Shown here: one piece after another, positions 1 to 8,158 of the stretch
How positions within the stretch are numbered: position 1 is the first letter of the stretch
How the letters are laid out: each line of letters opens with the position of its first letter
Assembly: GCA_002167435.2 (NCBI GenBank)
Contig: NHBR02000083.1
Span: forward strand, 1-64,000
Source of the DNA: Allomuricauda sp. TMED12
GTDB taxonomy: Bacteria; Bacteroidota; Bacteroidia; Flavobacteriales; Flavobacteriaceae
Direction: 5' to 3'
DNA length: 64,000 nucleotides
Translations under genes and position numbers: made by a program
Notes under the pieces: model-generated
What the model was told of the DNA's origin: nothing
The model's database searches: none
Seen by the model: the letters and a program-made list of their open reading frames with translations, nothing else

Positions 1-1
1 T

Positions 2-151
2 CCCTCCACGGTGGATATTAAAACCATCATAACCAAAGAAGGGGTGGAAAATGCCTCTAAAACCGAACTGCATACCTTAGCCAAACAGCTATTGGAAGAT
101 GGCGATACCATAAAGGCGATGGCGTATTTATTATTTGCGGAGAGTTTATAG
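2..151 (+). CDS. C-terminal end of an unidentified protein (partial)
   Basis: An open frame enters from the left edge and ends at TAG 149-151. It gives 49 residues rich in Lys, Glu, Ala and Leu, with a helical tail ending in YLLFAESL. The next gene starts 4 bases later on the same strand, so the two are probably cotranscribed. I do not recognise the family from this fragment. The start and most of the protein lie outside the window. Confidence 0.6.
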   Translation, partial: PSTVDIKTIITKEGVENASKTELHTLAKQLLEDGDTIKAMAYLLFAESL

Positions 152-155
152 CATT

Positions 156-1250
156 ATGAAAAAAGATATAGAATCCATTTTTAAGGCCCATTTGGTGCCG
201 AAAGAAGTATATAAAGGCGGAAAAAACATTCCCCCGACCGATAAAAAAATATACAAGTTATCCTCTAACGAGAATCCTTTAGGTGCCTCGCCCAAGGCAA
301 TTGCTGCAATGAAAGCAGCGCTTGACAAGATTGACATCTACCCCGACCAGACCGACATTCGCCTGCGCGAGGCCTTGGTCCAAGATTTAGATGGTCAGCT
401 GAGCGCCGACCAATTTTTATGCGGCAATAGTGGTTCTGAGGTTATTGATATGCTACTTCGGGCATTTATCAACGAAGGGGACGAAGTGATTTTTTCCAAC
501 CCTTGCTTTCTACCCTACTCCGTTTTTTCGAGATGGTATGGCGCCAACCAAGTGGACATACCCCTATTGGCCCCTAACTACGATTTGGATGTGGAGGGAA
601 TCTTGAATGCCATCAATGAAAAAACAAAGGTGATATTCTTGACCAGTCCAAACAATCCTACAGGAACCTATATTCCAAAACCCGTAATGGATGATTTTAT
701 GGCTCGTGTTCCCAAAAACATTTTAGTGGTGTTCGATGAAGTCTACCGCCATTTTGCCGATGCGGAAGATTATGTTACCGCATTGCCTTATGTTTTGGAA
801 GGCCACAATGTGGTTGGGCTCAATAGTTTTTCCAAAACCTATGGTTTGGCAGGACAACGCATCGGATATGGTTACACTACGCCGACCATTGCCAACTATG
901 TACGTCTAATCCACAAACCTTTTTTACTCCCATTGACCTCCATTGAGGCAGCCATTGGAGCTTTGAACGACACCGAATTCATTGAAAAAACGGTAAAAAC
1001 CGTTTTAGAAGGTAGAAACTATATCGCTAAGGCATTTGATGAATTGGGCATCAAATATTGGCCAAGCCAAGCCAACTTTTTTATCATTGACCCGCCATTG
1101 CCCGAAATGGAATTTACGGACAAAATGATGGAACAAGGTATCATGGTTCGCCCCGTTTCACAATTTGGCGCCCCTGGTAAAGTTAGAATCACCATTGGTA
1201 ATCCCGAGGCGAATGAGGCTTTGGTGAAGGCACTCAAAAAACTTGTTTAG
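156..1250 (+). CDS. hisC: HisC-like PLP-dependent aminotransferase
   Basis: A 364-residue fold-type I aminotransferase closest to the histidinol-phosphate aminotransferase family. These enzymes move an amino group between histidinol phosphate or aromatic keto acids and glutamate. Visible motifs are SSNENPLG near residue 37, FTSPNNPTG-like TSPNNPTG in the middle, FDEVY, and SFSKTYGLAGQRIGY with the PLP lysine near residue 226. A TTG at 135 would add seven residues inside the upstream gene; I chose ATG 156 because it follows the upstream stop by 4 bases. Its stop overlaps the convergent DUF5916 gene by 4 bases. The genes of the his operon are not nearby, so the substrate (histidinol phosphate or an aromatic acid) is uncertain. 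Confidence 0.85.
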   Translation: MKKDIESIFKAHLVPKEVYKGGKNIPPTDKKIYKLSSNENPLGASPKAIAAMKAALDKIDIYPDQTDIRLREALVQDLDGQLSADQFLCGNSGSEVIDMLLRAFINEGDEVIFSNPCFLPYSVFSRWYGANQVDIPLLAPNYDLDVEGILNAINEKTKVIFLTSPNNPTGTYIPKPVMDDFMARVPKNILVVFDEVYRHFADAEDYVTALPYVLEGHNVVGLNSFSKTYGLAGQRIGYGYTTPTIANYVRLIHKPFLLPLTSIEAAIGALNDTEFIEKTVKTVLEGRNYIAKAFDELGIKYWPSQANFFIIDPPLPEMEFTDKMMEQGIMVRPVSQFGAPGKVRITIGNPEANEALVKALKKLV

Positions 1251-3898
1251 AGTACAAATCTATAAGTAGCCTTCAACAAAAAGATATTGTGCGGTTTTTG
1301 TCCAAAAATATTATCCCCTAAACTAGACAACAATCCATCAGCAGGATTTCCTGATTGGGTCACATCTTGCGACCACACCAAGAAAATTTCCGAGCCCGGA
1401 ATATATTCCCAACGGATTACCAAGTTGGAACGGAACTGTACAAAAGAAAAGTCGGGGTCATCAAAACTAAAATCGGTCACACCATCCAAATCTTCATCAA
1501 TGGCATAAGTCCCATCGACCAAACTGGTTTGTTGATCGTTATACTGAACAAATCGATTATCAAAAGTTTTGGCTATGGGGTCGGTAATGTGTTTAAAGTT
1601 GGAATAGCGTCCTCTGGAAATAAAGGGTTGTCCCCAGTATTGAATGGTCAAATTCGGATTGATGGTATAGTTCAATCGAAACGACATGCTCAGCGTACGC
1701 TGATTGATTTCACCGTTCAGGTATCGCGGCGAACCATTCACATCATCAAAATTATCAATAAACTGTAATTTATCTTGATTGATTCTCAAGGACGGAAAAA
1801 CTGAAATCCGTAATGCATTTATGGGCTGGTACACAAAACCTCCTTCCATATAATAGTTCTTTATGGAGTTATCCAGAGCCTTTCTACCATTGTGAAAAAA
1901 CGAGAACCTTAATTTTTTTCTGTAGTCGGTGTTGACACTGTTCCAAAAACTCATCCAAGGGGATTGCCTTAACCTAGGGCCTCCCCGTAAAGCAAAATTG
2001 GAATATTCAATAGGTGCATAATTGAATCCAATGTTGGTTCTCCAGTTATTTTTCCAGTTTTGCCAACTGTTTGTATTAAACTGCAGATAATTATGATTGC
2101 CTTGAAAATCCCATGCTGTCCAATGGTTATAGTTGATGCCCACACGCCTAAAGGTGCTATCAGGTTTTAGGGTTTGATATCCTATCCAAGTATAATGCCT
2201 TACATCGTCAGCTTGTCGCTGAAATCCGATATCGTTGAGTTCCAATTCCGGTGAACGCCATGTGGCGCCAGATTCAAATTTCCAGTGACCATTACCCACC
2301 TTACCTATTTGTACGTTGCCTCCTGTTCCGGTCATTGATGTTCTTGTAGTATCCACTTCAACATGATCGGCACCAACCCTATTGAACAAATGTGTAATGG
2401 ATTCTTGGGTGTTTGTGATGGCTTCCTCACTTCCACGAACATGACTCATGGTAATATTACCCCCAACATACCAGTCACGATTGGCCCATTGATGCTTAAA
2501 ATCCAGACCACCAGTATAGGCGGCATCATGCAAAAAATTGAGCTGTTCGGGGATTTGTTCCCTATTGGTCGCCGTAAAGATTCCCCCTATGTAGGAGTTT
2601 CTTTGGTTAAAGTCTTTTTGTAATCTACCCACAAAATAATTGGTAAGGGGCTCCACCATTTCTTTACGAGTGTCCCCATCTCCATTTAAAATGGTAGCAG
2701 TTCGCTGTGCAGTCACACTTTCGAGCGCACCTATGGCCCATCCATCTTTGGTCTTGCCACTAAACTTTGCTGCGCCGATAATTGGAGTATTGTCAGGCTG
2801 GTCCACAAACTCGCCATCAGAAGTATTCGGATATCCTTGTGGACTCCTACCAATTCTTCTTGAATAAAATATGTTATCGGAACCAAATGTATTGCCAGCT
2901 TCGGATTGGGAAACCCTAAAATCGAAGATATTTTTGTTCTCCACAAAAAATGGACGTCGTTCTTGGAAGAATATCTGAAACCCGTCCAACGCAATAGCCG
3001 AAGGGTCGGCATCCACTTGTCCAAAATCGGGGTTGACCGTCAAATCCAAGGTTAAGTCGTTGGTAATTCCAATTTTGGCATCCAATCCAACGGTGATATT
3101 ACTTTCGCTACCATCTCGAAACGGATTCCCTTCTTCCGCTTCGTAGGTTTCGGTTTTTGCTACCGTGTAGGGTTGAATCTCCAACTGCTTTTGCGGCTCA
3201 ATATTTTTTAGACCATGTAGTTCTCCAAACTCACTTACCCAGCCAGGTTGATCCACAGGCTTACGTTGCCATACGGAGCGTTCTTCGTTTCTAAAAAATC
3301 GTCTGGTCGACTGGAAACCCCAAACTTGCTCCTCGGCACTTCCAAACTTTAATTGACTTAAGGGTATACGAAGTTCAGCGGTCCAACCCTCATCATCCAC
3401 ATGGGCCTTGGCATACCAGATAGGGTTCCAACTAGAATCCCAATTGTTCCCATTGTTTGATATAAACTCATCACCTTTTACCCCTGCTGCGGTAATGGTA
3501 AAAGAAAATGCAGTACGTTTATCAAAATAACTGTCAATATTAAACTCCACCCAGTCACCATCAAAACCATCCCTTCGAGACAATCTTTTTACGATTTTAT
3601 CGGGCTCATCATCATAACAGCGTACACCTATATATAGGTTCTTGCTATCATATAGTATCTTAAATTTGGTTTGATGGGAAGGTGGTGTGTTCTCATCGGG
3701 TTGCCATTCAATATAATCACCGCCCCATTCTACCAGATTCCATGCCTCATCCTCCAAAATACCATTTATGGTAGGAGCTGCATATTCCCCTAAGGCCTGG
3801 GTGGTATATTGTTTTTTGATGATTACTTCGGTAGAATCTTGTGCTTGAGTGTTGTAAATAAAGAATAGGGTCAGGAAAACCAGAACTGCGTTTCTCAC
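1247..3898 (-). CDS. CBM9-like / DUF5916 outer-membrane protein
   Basis: An 883-residue secreted protein. A signal peptide covers about residues 1-19 (MRNAVLVFLTLFFIYNTQAQ). Next comes a carbohydrate-binding family 9-like beta-sandwich, about residues 37-235, with INGILEDEAW and LYIGVRCYDDEPDKI typical of that domain. The rest is the long DUF5916 region, rich in alternating aromatic and polar strands (for example NIGFNYAPIEYS) and ending in a terminal aromatic strand (LLKATYRFVL), consistent with an outer-membrane beta-barrel. The start codon is GTG; an in-frame TAG lies 42 bases upstream and no ATG lies between. It is transcribed alone toward hisC. Proteins of this type are common in Bacteroidota. 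The substrate or ligand is unknown. Confidence 0.85.
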   Translation of the reverse strand: MRNAVLVFLTLFFIYNTQAQDSTEVIIKKQYTTQALGEYAAPTINGILEDEAWNLVEWGGDYIEWQPDENTPPSHQTKFKILYDSKNLYIGVRCYDDEPDKIVKRLSRRDGFDGDWVEFNIDSYFDKRTAFSFTITAAGVKGDEFISNNGNNWDSSWNPIWYAKAHVDDEGWTAELRIPLSQLKFGSAEEQVWGFQSTRRFFRNEERSVWQRKPVDQPGWVSEFGELHGLKNIEPQKQLEIQPYTVAKTETYEAEEGNPFRDGSESNITVGLDAKIGITNDLTLDLTVNPDFGQVDADPSAIALDGFQIFFQERRPFFVENKNIFDFRVSQSEAGNTFGSDNIFYSRRIGRSPQGYPNTSDGEFVDQPDNTPIIGAAKFSGKTKDGWAIGALESVTAQRTATILNGDGDTRKEMVEPLTNYFVGRLQKDFNQRNSYIGGIFTATNREQIPEQLNFLHDAAYTGGLDFKHQWANRDWYVGGNITMSHVRGSEEAITNTQESITHLFNRVGADHVEVDTTRTSMTGTGGNVQIGKVGNGHWKFESGATWRSPELELNDIGFQRQADDVRHYTWIGYQTLKPDSTFRRVGINYNHWTAWDFQGNHNYLQFNTNSWQNWKNNWRTNIGFNYAPIEYSNFALRGGPRLRQSPWMSFWNSVNTDYRKKLRFSFFHNGRKALDNSIKNYYMEGGFVYQPINALRISVFPSLRINQDKLQFIDNFDDVNGSPRYLNGEINQRTLSMSFRLNYTINPNLTIQYWGQPFISRGRYSNFKHITDPIAKTFDNRFVQYNDQQTSLVDGTYAIDEDLDGVTDFSFDDPDFSFVQFRSNLVIRWEYIPGSEIFLVWSQDVTQSGNPADGLLSSLGDNIFGQKPHNIFLLKATYRFVL

Positions 3899-4071
3899 GG
3901 ATTCGTTTTTTGAATTAGATTGATGCAGTAAAGACCACTAAAAATCGTATGAGTTACAGCAGAAATATTTTTTTAATCTTTTTTTAACACTTTCACGGAC
4001 TATATTGCCGCTCTCTTTTTTCACCCGAAGATTGAAATTGAAAAAAGTAGAAAAATATTCCAAATCAACCG

Positions 4072-4102
4072 TTTGTATTTCAATCTAATAATTGTACATT
4101 TG
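4072..4102 (+). promoter_or_regulatory. Bacteroidota promoter of rplM-rpsI
   Basis: A TTTG -33 element at 4072-4075 and a TACATTTG -7 element at 4095-4102 are separated by 19 bases. This matches the Bacteroidota primary-sigma consensus (TTTG, then TAnnTTTG). It lies about 47 bases upstream of the rplM start. Confidence 0.8.
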
Positions 4103-4105
4103 CAG

Positions 4106-4148
4106 CCCGTTATTCGGGATAGGTTATTAAATCAATAATATTCGAGAA
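4106..4148 (+). promoter_or_regulatory. Short structured 5' leader of rplM
   Basis: The roughly 40-base untranslated leader can form two small hairpins. The first is CCCG 4106-4109 with CGGG 4115-4118. The second is TTATT 4124-4128 with AATAA 4134-4138. They end 10 bases before the GTG start. I recall that an L13 ribosomal leader has been proposed in Bacteroidia; whether this leader belongs to it needs a covariance-model search. Confidence 0.4.
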
Positions 4149-4604
4149 GTGGATACATTAAGTTATAAAACTATTTCCGCCAATAAATCTACTGTTGACA
4201 AACACTGGTTATTGGTTGATGCTGAAGGACAGACCTTAGGAAGATTGGCGTCTAAAGTAGCCAAAATACTTAGAGGGAAATACAAGACCAACTTTACCCC
4301 TCATGTTGATTGTGGAGACAATGTTATTGTCATCAATGCTGAGAAAATCAATATGACCGGCAACAAGTGGGAGGATAAGGAATATCAAAGATATACAGGG
4401 TATCCTGGTGGACAGCGTTCTGCTTCCGCATTAGAAGTTTTGGAAAAACATCCTGAGCGCATCATTGAAGCCTCTGTAAAAGGAATGCTTCCAAAAAACA
4501 AACTTGGGGCTGACTTGTTCAGAAACCTTAAAGTGTATGCAGGTGCTGAGCACGGGCAAGAAGCGCAAAAACCAAAAGCTATAAACTTAAACGACTACAA
4601 ATAA
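4149..4604 (+). CDS. rplM: 50S ribosomal protein L13
   Basis: A 151-residue L13, one of the early-assembling large-subunit proteins. Family signatures include [17 protein letters not shown] near the N-terminus, [19 protein letters not shown], and the [11 protein letters not shown] segment near residue 115. Translation starts at GTG 4149; the family N-terminus ([13 protein letters not shown]) begins there and no better ATG exists. The stop shares one base with the rpsI start (TAATG), so the two are translationally coupled. A strong promoter and a small structured leader precede it. Confidence 0.97.
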   Translation: MDTLSYKTISANKSTVDKHWLLVDAEGQTLGRLASKVAKILRGKYKTNFTPHVDCGDNVIVINAEKINMTGNKWEDKEYQRYTGYPGGQRSASALEVLEKHPERIIEASVKGMLPKNKLGADLFRNLKVYAGAEHGQEAQKPKAINLNDYK

Positions 4605-4990
4605 TGGAAGTGGTTCATAAGATAGGTAGAAGAAAAACCGCTGTGGCTAGAGTATATGTTTCCGAAGGATCTGGAAACATCACAGTAAACAAAAGAGATC
4701 TTAACGATTACTTTACCACTGGTACATTGCAGTACAAAGTGAAACAACCTTTCACTTTAACTGAGACAGATGGTAACTACGACGTAAAAGTAAATGTTTA
4801 CGGTGGCGGTATCACTGGTCAGGCAGAAGCTGTTCGTTTGGCTTTGTCGAGAGCAATGTGCGAAATAGATGCAGAAAACAGAAGCGTTCTTAAACCAGAA
4901 GGTTTATTGACAAGAGACCCAAGAATGGTGGAAAGGAAGAAATTCGGTCAGAAGAAAGCCCGTAAGAAATTCCAATTCTCCAAACGTTAA
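4604..4990 (+). CDS. rpsI: 30S ribosomal protein S9
   Basis: A 128-residue S9, a small-subunit protein whose basic C-terminal tail reaches toward the P-site tRNA. It starts with the diagnostic HKIGRRKTAVARV, has YGGGITGQAEAVRLALSRA in the middle, and ends with the conserved RKKFGQKKARKKFQFSKR tail. It overlaps the rplM stop by one base, the rplM-rpsI pairing seen in most bacteria. A rho-independent terminator follows at 5037-5077. Confidence 0.98.
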   Translation: MEVVHKIGRRKTAVARVYVSEGSGNITVNKRDLNDYFTTGTLQYKVKQPFTLTETDGNYDVKVNVYGGGITGQAEAVRLALSRAMCEIDAENRSVLKPEGLLTRDPRMVERKKFGQKKARKKFQFSKR

Positions 4991-5036
4991 TATACTTTGG
5001 GTGCTACGGCATTCAATTATAGATAAGTTCATTGAA

Positions 5037-5077
5037 AACCCTGAAATTATGTACTATACTTTCAGGGTTAAATTTTT
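5037..5077 (+). terminator. Terminator of rplM-rpsI
   Basis: A perfect 10-bp stem (AACCCTGAAA 5037-5046 with TTTCAGGGTT 5060-5069) encloses a 13-base loop and is followed by AAATTTTT. It ends the rplM-rpsI transcript and separates it from rpsB. The 5078-5219 stretch before rpsB shows no promoter that I can support. Confidence 0.8.
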
Positions 5078-5219
5078 AACCAAGTTGTCGTTGTTCTAAA
5101 AAGGATAATGTATTCGACTTTTTGGAAACTAGTTTAGCATCTAAATGGGTTGGGCGAACAAAATTTTGTGACCACCAATGCATTGCTACTTACAACGGAA
5201 CGTAAACTAAGTACAAGAA

Positions 5220-6371
5220 ATGGCAAGTAAAATTGAAGTAAAAGACTTACTGGAAGCAGGTGTGCATTTTGGGCACCTAACAAGAAAGTGGAATCCAAAC
5301 ATGGCTCCTTACATCTATATGGAGCGTAACGGAATCCACGTAATCAATCTCTACAAAACGGTAGCAAAACTTGAGGAAGCTAACGAAGCCCTTAAGAAAA
5401 TTGCATCCTCAGGAAGAAAAATCCTTTTTGTAGCCACAAAAAAACAAGCAAAGGACATTGTAGCGGACAAAGTATCCAAAGTGAACATGCCGTACATCAC
5501 AGAAAGATGGCCAGGTGGTATGTTGACCAACTTTGTGACCATTCGTAAAGCTGTTAAGAAAATGGCAGCTATCGACCGCATGAAAAAAGATGGTACGTTC
5601 AACACACTTTCCAAAAAAGAAAGATTGCAAGTTGACCGTTTACGTGCGAAGTTGGACAAAAACTTAGGCTCTATTGCCGACATGACTCGTTTGCCAGGTG
5701 CACTTTTTATTGTTGACACCATGCGTGAGCACATCGCAGTTAAAGAAGCTCAAAAATTGAACATTCCAATTTTTGCCATGGTGGATACCAACTCTGACCC
5801 CCGCGATGTTGACTATGCTGTACCTTCCAATGATGATGCCGGTAAATCCATTGAAATTATCATGGAATCAGTGACTCAAGCAGTTGCTGAAGGTTTGGAA
5901 GAGCGCAAGAGCGAGAAAACGGGAGGAAAAGACAACGAAGAAGCTAAAGCTGCCAAAACAGAGGAAGCGCCTAAAAAAGAGGAGAAAAAAGCTGAGGCCG
6001 CTCCAAAAAAGGAAGAAAAGGCCGCTGAAGAAAAATCAGCCAAAAAAGCCGAAGCCGCTCCAAAGAAAGAGGAGAAAGCCGCTGAGGAAAAGCCTGCAAA
6101 AAAAGAAGCTAAAGCTAAGTCCGATGACCTTACCAAAATTGAAGGTATAGGACCAAAAGCTGCAGAGGCTCTTGTAGCTAATGGGATGAAGACTTACGCC
6201 GAACTTGCTGATGCCGATGCTGAAAAAGTTAAGGAAATTTTGTCCGAAGCGAGCTCTACTTTAGCTCATTTAGATCCAACATCTTGGCCAAAGCAAGCAA
6301 AAATGGCTGCCGATGGAAAATGGGACGAACTTAAAGAATGGCAAGACAGTGTAAAAGGAGGGGTTGAATAA
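5220..6371 (+). CDS. rpsB: 30S ribosomal protein S2 with HhH-type C-terminal extension
   Basis: A 383-residue protein, well above the usual S2 length of about 230-260. Residues 1-228 are a normal S2 (LEAGVHFGHLTRKWNPNM; FVATKKQA; ERWPGGMLTNF; LFIVDTMREHIAVKEA). Residues 229-300 are a low-complexity Ala/Lys/Glu linker containing a 19-residue tandem repeat. Residues 301-383 form a compact domain with a helix-hairpin-helix motif (LTKIEGIGPKAAEALV) and a Trp-rich end. From memory, a very similar module is fused to ribosomal protein L21 in Flavobacteria; its role is unknown to me. tsf follows after 79 bases, the classical rpsB-tsf pairing. Confidence 0.96.
   Translation: MASKIEVKDLLEAGVHFGHLTRKWNPNMAPYIYMERNGIHVINLYKTVAKLEEANEALKKIASSGRKILFVATKKQAKDIVADKVSKVNMPYITERWPGGMLTNFVTIRKAVKKMAAIDRMKKDGTFNTLSKKERLQVDRLRAKLDKNLGSIADMTRLPGALFIVDTMREHIAVKEAQKLNIPIFAMVDTNSDPRDVDYAVPSNDDAGKSIEIIMESVTQAVAEGLEERKSEKTGGKDNEEAKAAKTEEAPKKEEKKAEAAPKKEEKAAEEKSAKKAEAAPKKEEKAAEEKPAKKEAKAKSDDLTKIEGIGPKAAEALVANGMKTYAELADADAEKVKEILSEASSTLAHLDPTSWPKQAKMAADGKWDELKEWQDSVKGGVE
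5994..6107 (+). repeat. 57-bp tandem repeat in the rpsB linker
   Basis: Two adjacent 57-base units (5994-6050 and 6051-6107) encode residues 259-277 and 278-296, each reading EAAPKKEEKAAEEK followed by S/P-AKK-A/E. The copies differ at several synonymous positions. This suggests an older duplication kept as an extended, charged spacer. Confidence 0.8.
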
Positions 6372-6399
6372 ACCTTTTGATTTAACATTGTCCTAAACA

Positions 6400-6420
6400 A
6401 AAACACTTTTACAGTGTTTT
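6400..6420 (+). promoter_or_regulatory. Hairpin between rpsB and tsf
   Basis: AAAACACT (6400-6407) pairs with AGTGTTTT (6413-6420) around a 5-base loop and is followed by ACTTTAC. The stem is A/T-rich and has no uninterrupted U-tract beyond its own arm. It could be a weak attenuator that sets the S2:EF-Ts ratio, or mere chance. Confidence 0.3.
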
Positions 6421-6450
6421 ACTTTACATAAAATTTAAAAAGAAAAGAAA

Positions 6451-7275
6451 ATGGCAAAGATTACCGCCGCAGAGGTAAATAAATTAAGAAAGACCACCGG
6501 AGCTGGAATGATGGATTGCAAAAAAGCTTTGGTCGAAGCAGAAGGTGATTTTGATAAAGCAATAGAAATCCTAAGGAAGAAAGGTCAAAAAGTTGCAGCA
6601 AAAAGAGCCGACAGAGAATCATCTGAAGGTGCTGCCATCGCAAAAGTAAACGGTGATAGCACTCATGGTGTAGTTATCTCTTTAAACTGCGAAACAGACT
6701 TTGTTGCTAAAAACGACACCTTTGTAAAACTTGCGAACGATTTGGCTGATTTGGCACTAGGTTACGACAGCAAAGATGATTTTCTTGCTGCTTCCTTTGA
6801 GGGAATGACCGTTGCCGATAAATTGACAGAGCAAACCGGTGTTATCGGTGAGAAAATCGAAATCGGAAGCTTTGAAAGATTGAACGCCCCTTTTGTTGGA
6901 TCTTACATCCACGCTGGCAACAAAATTGCAACCTTGGTTGGTTTGTCCGCCAATGTTGATGGCGCTGCTGAAGCTGCTAAGGATGTAGCCATGCAAGCTG
7001 CTGCCATGAACCCGGTTGCCTTGAACGAAGATGGTGTAGATCAGTCAATCATCGATAAAGAAATCGAAATTGCAAAAGACCAATTGCGTCAAGAAGGTAA
7101 GCCAGAAGAAATGTTGGATAAAATTGCTCAAGGTAAATTGAAGCGTTTCTTTAAAGACAACACCTTGGTGAACCAAGATTTTATTAAAGATAGTAAGCAA
7201 AGTGTTGCTCAGTACGTTAAATCTGTAGATTCCAGCCTGGAAGTTACTGGTTTCTCAAGAGTAGCATTGGGTTAA
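6451..7275 (+). CDS. tsf: Translation elongation factor Ts
   Basis: A 274-residue EF-Ts, the nucleotide exchange factor that recycles EF-Tu. Recognisable features are the N-terminal UBA-like segment with VNKLRKTTGAGMMDCKKAL, the EF-Tu-contacting NCETDFVAKND near residue 80, and the two-fold dimerisation subdomains that follow. It is preceded by an A-rich ribosome-binding region and lies downstream of rpsB, probably on the same transcript. A strong bidirectional terminator follows. Confidence 0.97.
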   Translation: MAKITAAEVNKLRKTTGAGMMDCKKALVEAEGDFDKAIEILRKKGQKVAAKRADRESSEGAAIAKVNGDSTHGVVISLNCETDFVAKNDTFVKLANDLADLALGYDSKDDFLAASFEGMTVADKLTEQTGVIGEKIEIGSFERLNAPFVGSYIHAGNKIATLVGLSANVDGAAEAAKDVAMQAAAMNPVALNEDGVDQSIIDKEIEIAKDQLRQEGKPEEMLDKIAQGKLKRFFKDNTLVNQDFIKDSKQSVAQYVKSVDSSLEVTGFSRVALG

Positions 7276-7293
7276 TTACAACAATATAATTAT

Positions 7294-7326
7294 CAAAAAA
7301 AGCCCCTTTTAAAGGGGCTTTTTTAT
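7294..7326. terminator. Bidirectional terminator between tsf and the DUF4097 gene
   Basis: A near-perfect GC-rich stem (AAGCCCCTTT with AAAGGGGCTT) is flanked by an A-run on the left and a T-run on the right. It can therefore stop both tsf (plus) and the convergent sigma-factor operon (minus). Confidence 0.88.
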
Positions 7327-7344
7327 GTTTAAGATAATTGGTTC

Positions 7345-8154
7345 TTACTTTGATTTTATCAAAATATCGCCATTAAAGGTTTTGAACATTAGCTCGGGAC
7401 CACCCCCATTGATTTTTCCTTTCAACCATTGTTCCAACTTCACTTTATATTTTCCTGAAGCTTGCTTTTTATCCACTACAGGTTTGTTCTCCACAATGGT
7501 CACATCAAAATCCGTATAAATATCACCCATATCGGATTTTGCTTTCACATTTGCTTTCACCGAACTGGGAAAGACGACCTCAACATCTCCATTAAAGCTA
7601 CTAAAGGCCATATCTACCATATTCTTTAAACTTTTAAAGTCCACTTTCACCTCTCCATTGGTGGTATTGGCCGTTACGGCACCCTCCACACTACCCAGGG
7701 TTATACTTCCATTGACATTGCTAATTTCTAAGTCGCCCGAAACATCTTGAACACTGATGTCACCATTGTTTACCGTACTTAAGTTTAACGAAAAGTTGTA
7801 GGGCACCTTAATATCAAAATCCGTTCTTCTGTTCCAAGCCTCATTATCAATCGTTACCACGTTGCTGTCTTCTTCAGCACTTATGTTCAGCCCTGAATTA
7901 CCGATCCGTTTCATCCCATTTTTAGTCTTGTTCAAGGTTTCTTCACCCTCAACAACAAAAACTTTCACAATAACATCCTTGCCCTCATAACCAGTTACCG
8001 TAATTGATCCACTGATTTGATCAAGTTTTAACGTTCCTTCTTGCCCTGGACTGCTAAGTGGAACTGCAAACAAGTCCACTTCCTTTTTCTGCGCTGATAC
8101 TATTCCTGTAAAAAGAACTAGTCCAACAATTATTAGGTTTTTTATTCTTCTCAT
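7345..8154 (-). CDS. DUF4097-type secreted beta-repeat protein
   Basis: A 269-residue exported protein. The signal peptide MRRIKNLIIVGLVLFTGIVSAQ fixes the start at ATG 8154, nine codons after the first open-frame Met. The mature part consists of repeated short strands such as GSITVTGYEG, NGDISVQDVSGDLEISNVNGSI and NGEVKVDF, typical of DUF4097 right-handed beta-repeat proteins. These are envelope proteins of unknown biochemical role. It is the last gene of the sigma operon, 4 bases after the preceding DUF4097 gene. The pair may be the effector output of the envelope-linked sigma/anti-sigma module, but that is inference. Confidence 0.8.
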   Translation of the reverse strand: MRRIKNLIIVGLVLFTGIVSAQKKEVDLFAVPLSSPGQEGTLKLDQISGSITVTGYEGKDVIVKVFVVEGEETLNKTKNGMKRIGNSGLNISAEEDSNVVTIDNEAWNRRTDFDIKVPYNFSLNLSTVNNGDISVQDVSGDLEISNVNGSITLGSVEGAVTANTTNGEVKVDFKSLKNMVDMAFSSFNGDVEVVFPSSVKANVKAKSDMGDIYTDFDVTIVENKPVVDKKQASGKYKVKLEQWLKGKINGGGPELMFKTFNGDILIKSK

Positions 8155-8158
8155 GCCT

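Noticed and set aside
135-155. TTG-initiated N-terminal extension of the HisC-like protein
   Set aside because: It lies inside the end of the upstream gene and adds seven non-conserved residues; ATG 156 fits the spacing and the family N-terminus.
5876-6150. Open frames on both strands across the Ala/Lys/Glu linker of rpsB
   Set aside because: They arise from the low-complexity repeat and give Phe/Ser/Ala-rich or Lys/Arg-only products with no initiation context.
6400-6420. rpsB-tsf hairpin as a full terminator
   Set aside because: The stem is A/T-rich and lacks a following U-tract, and tsf needs readthrough; it is listed only as a weak regulatory candidate.
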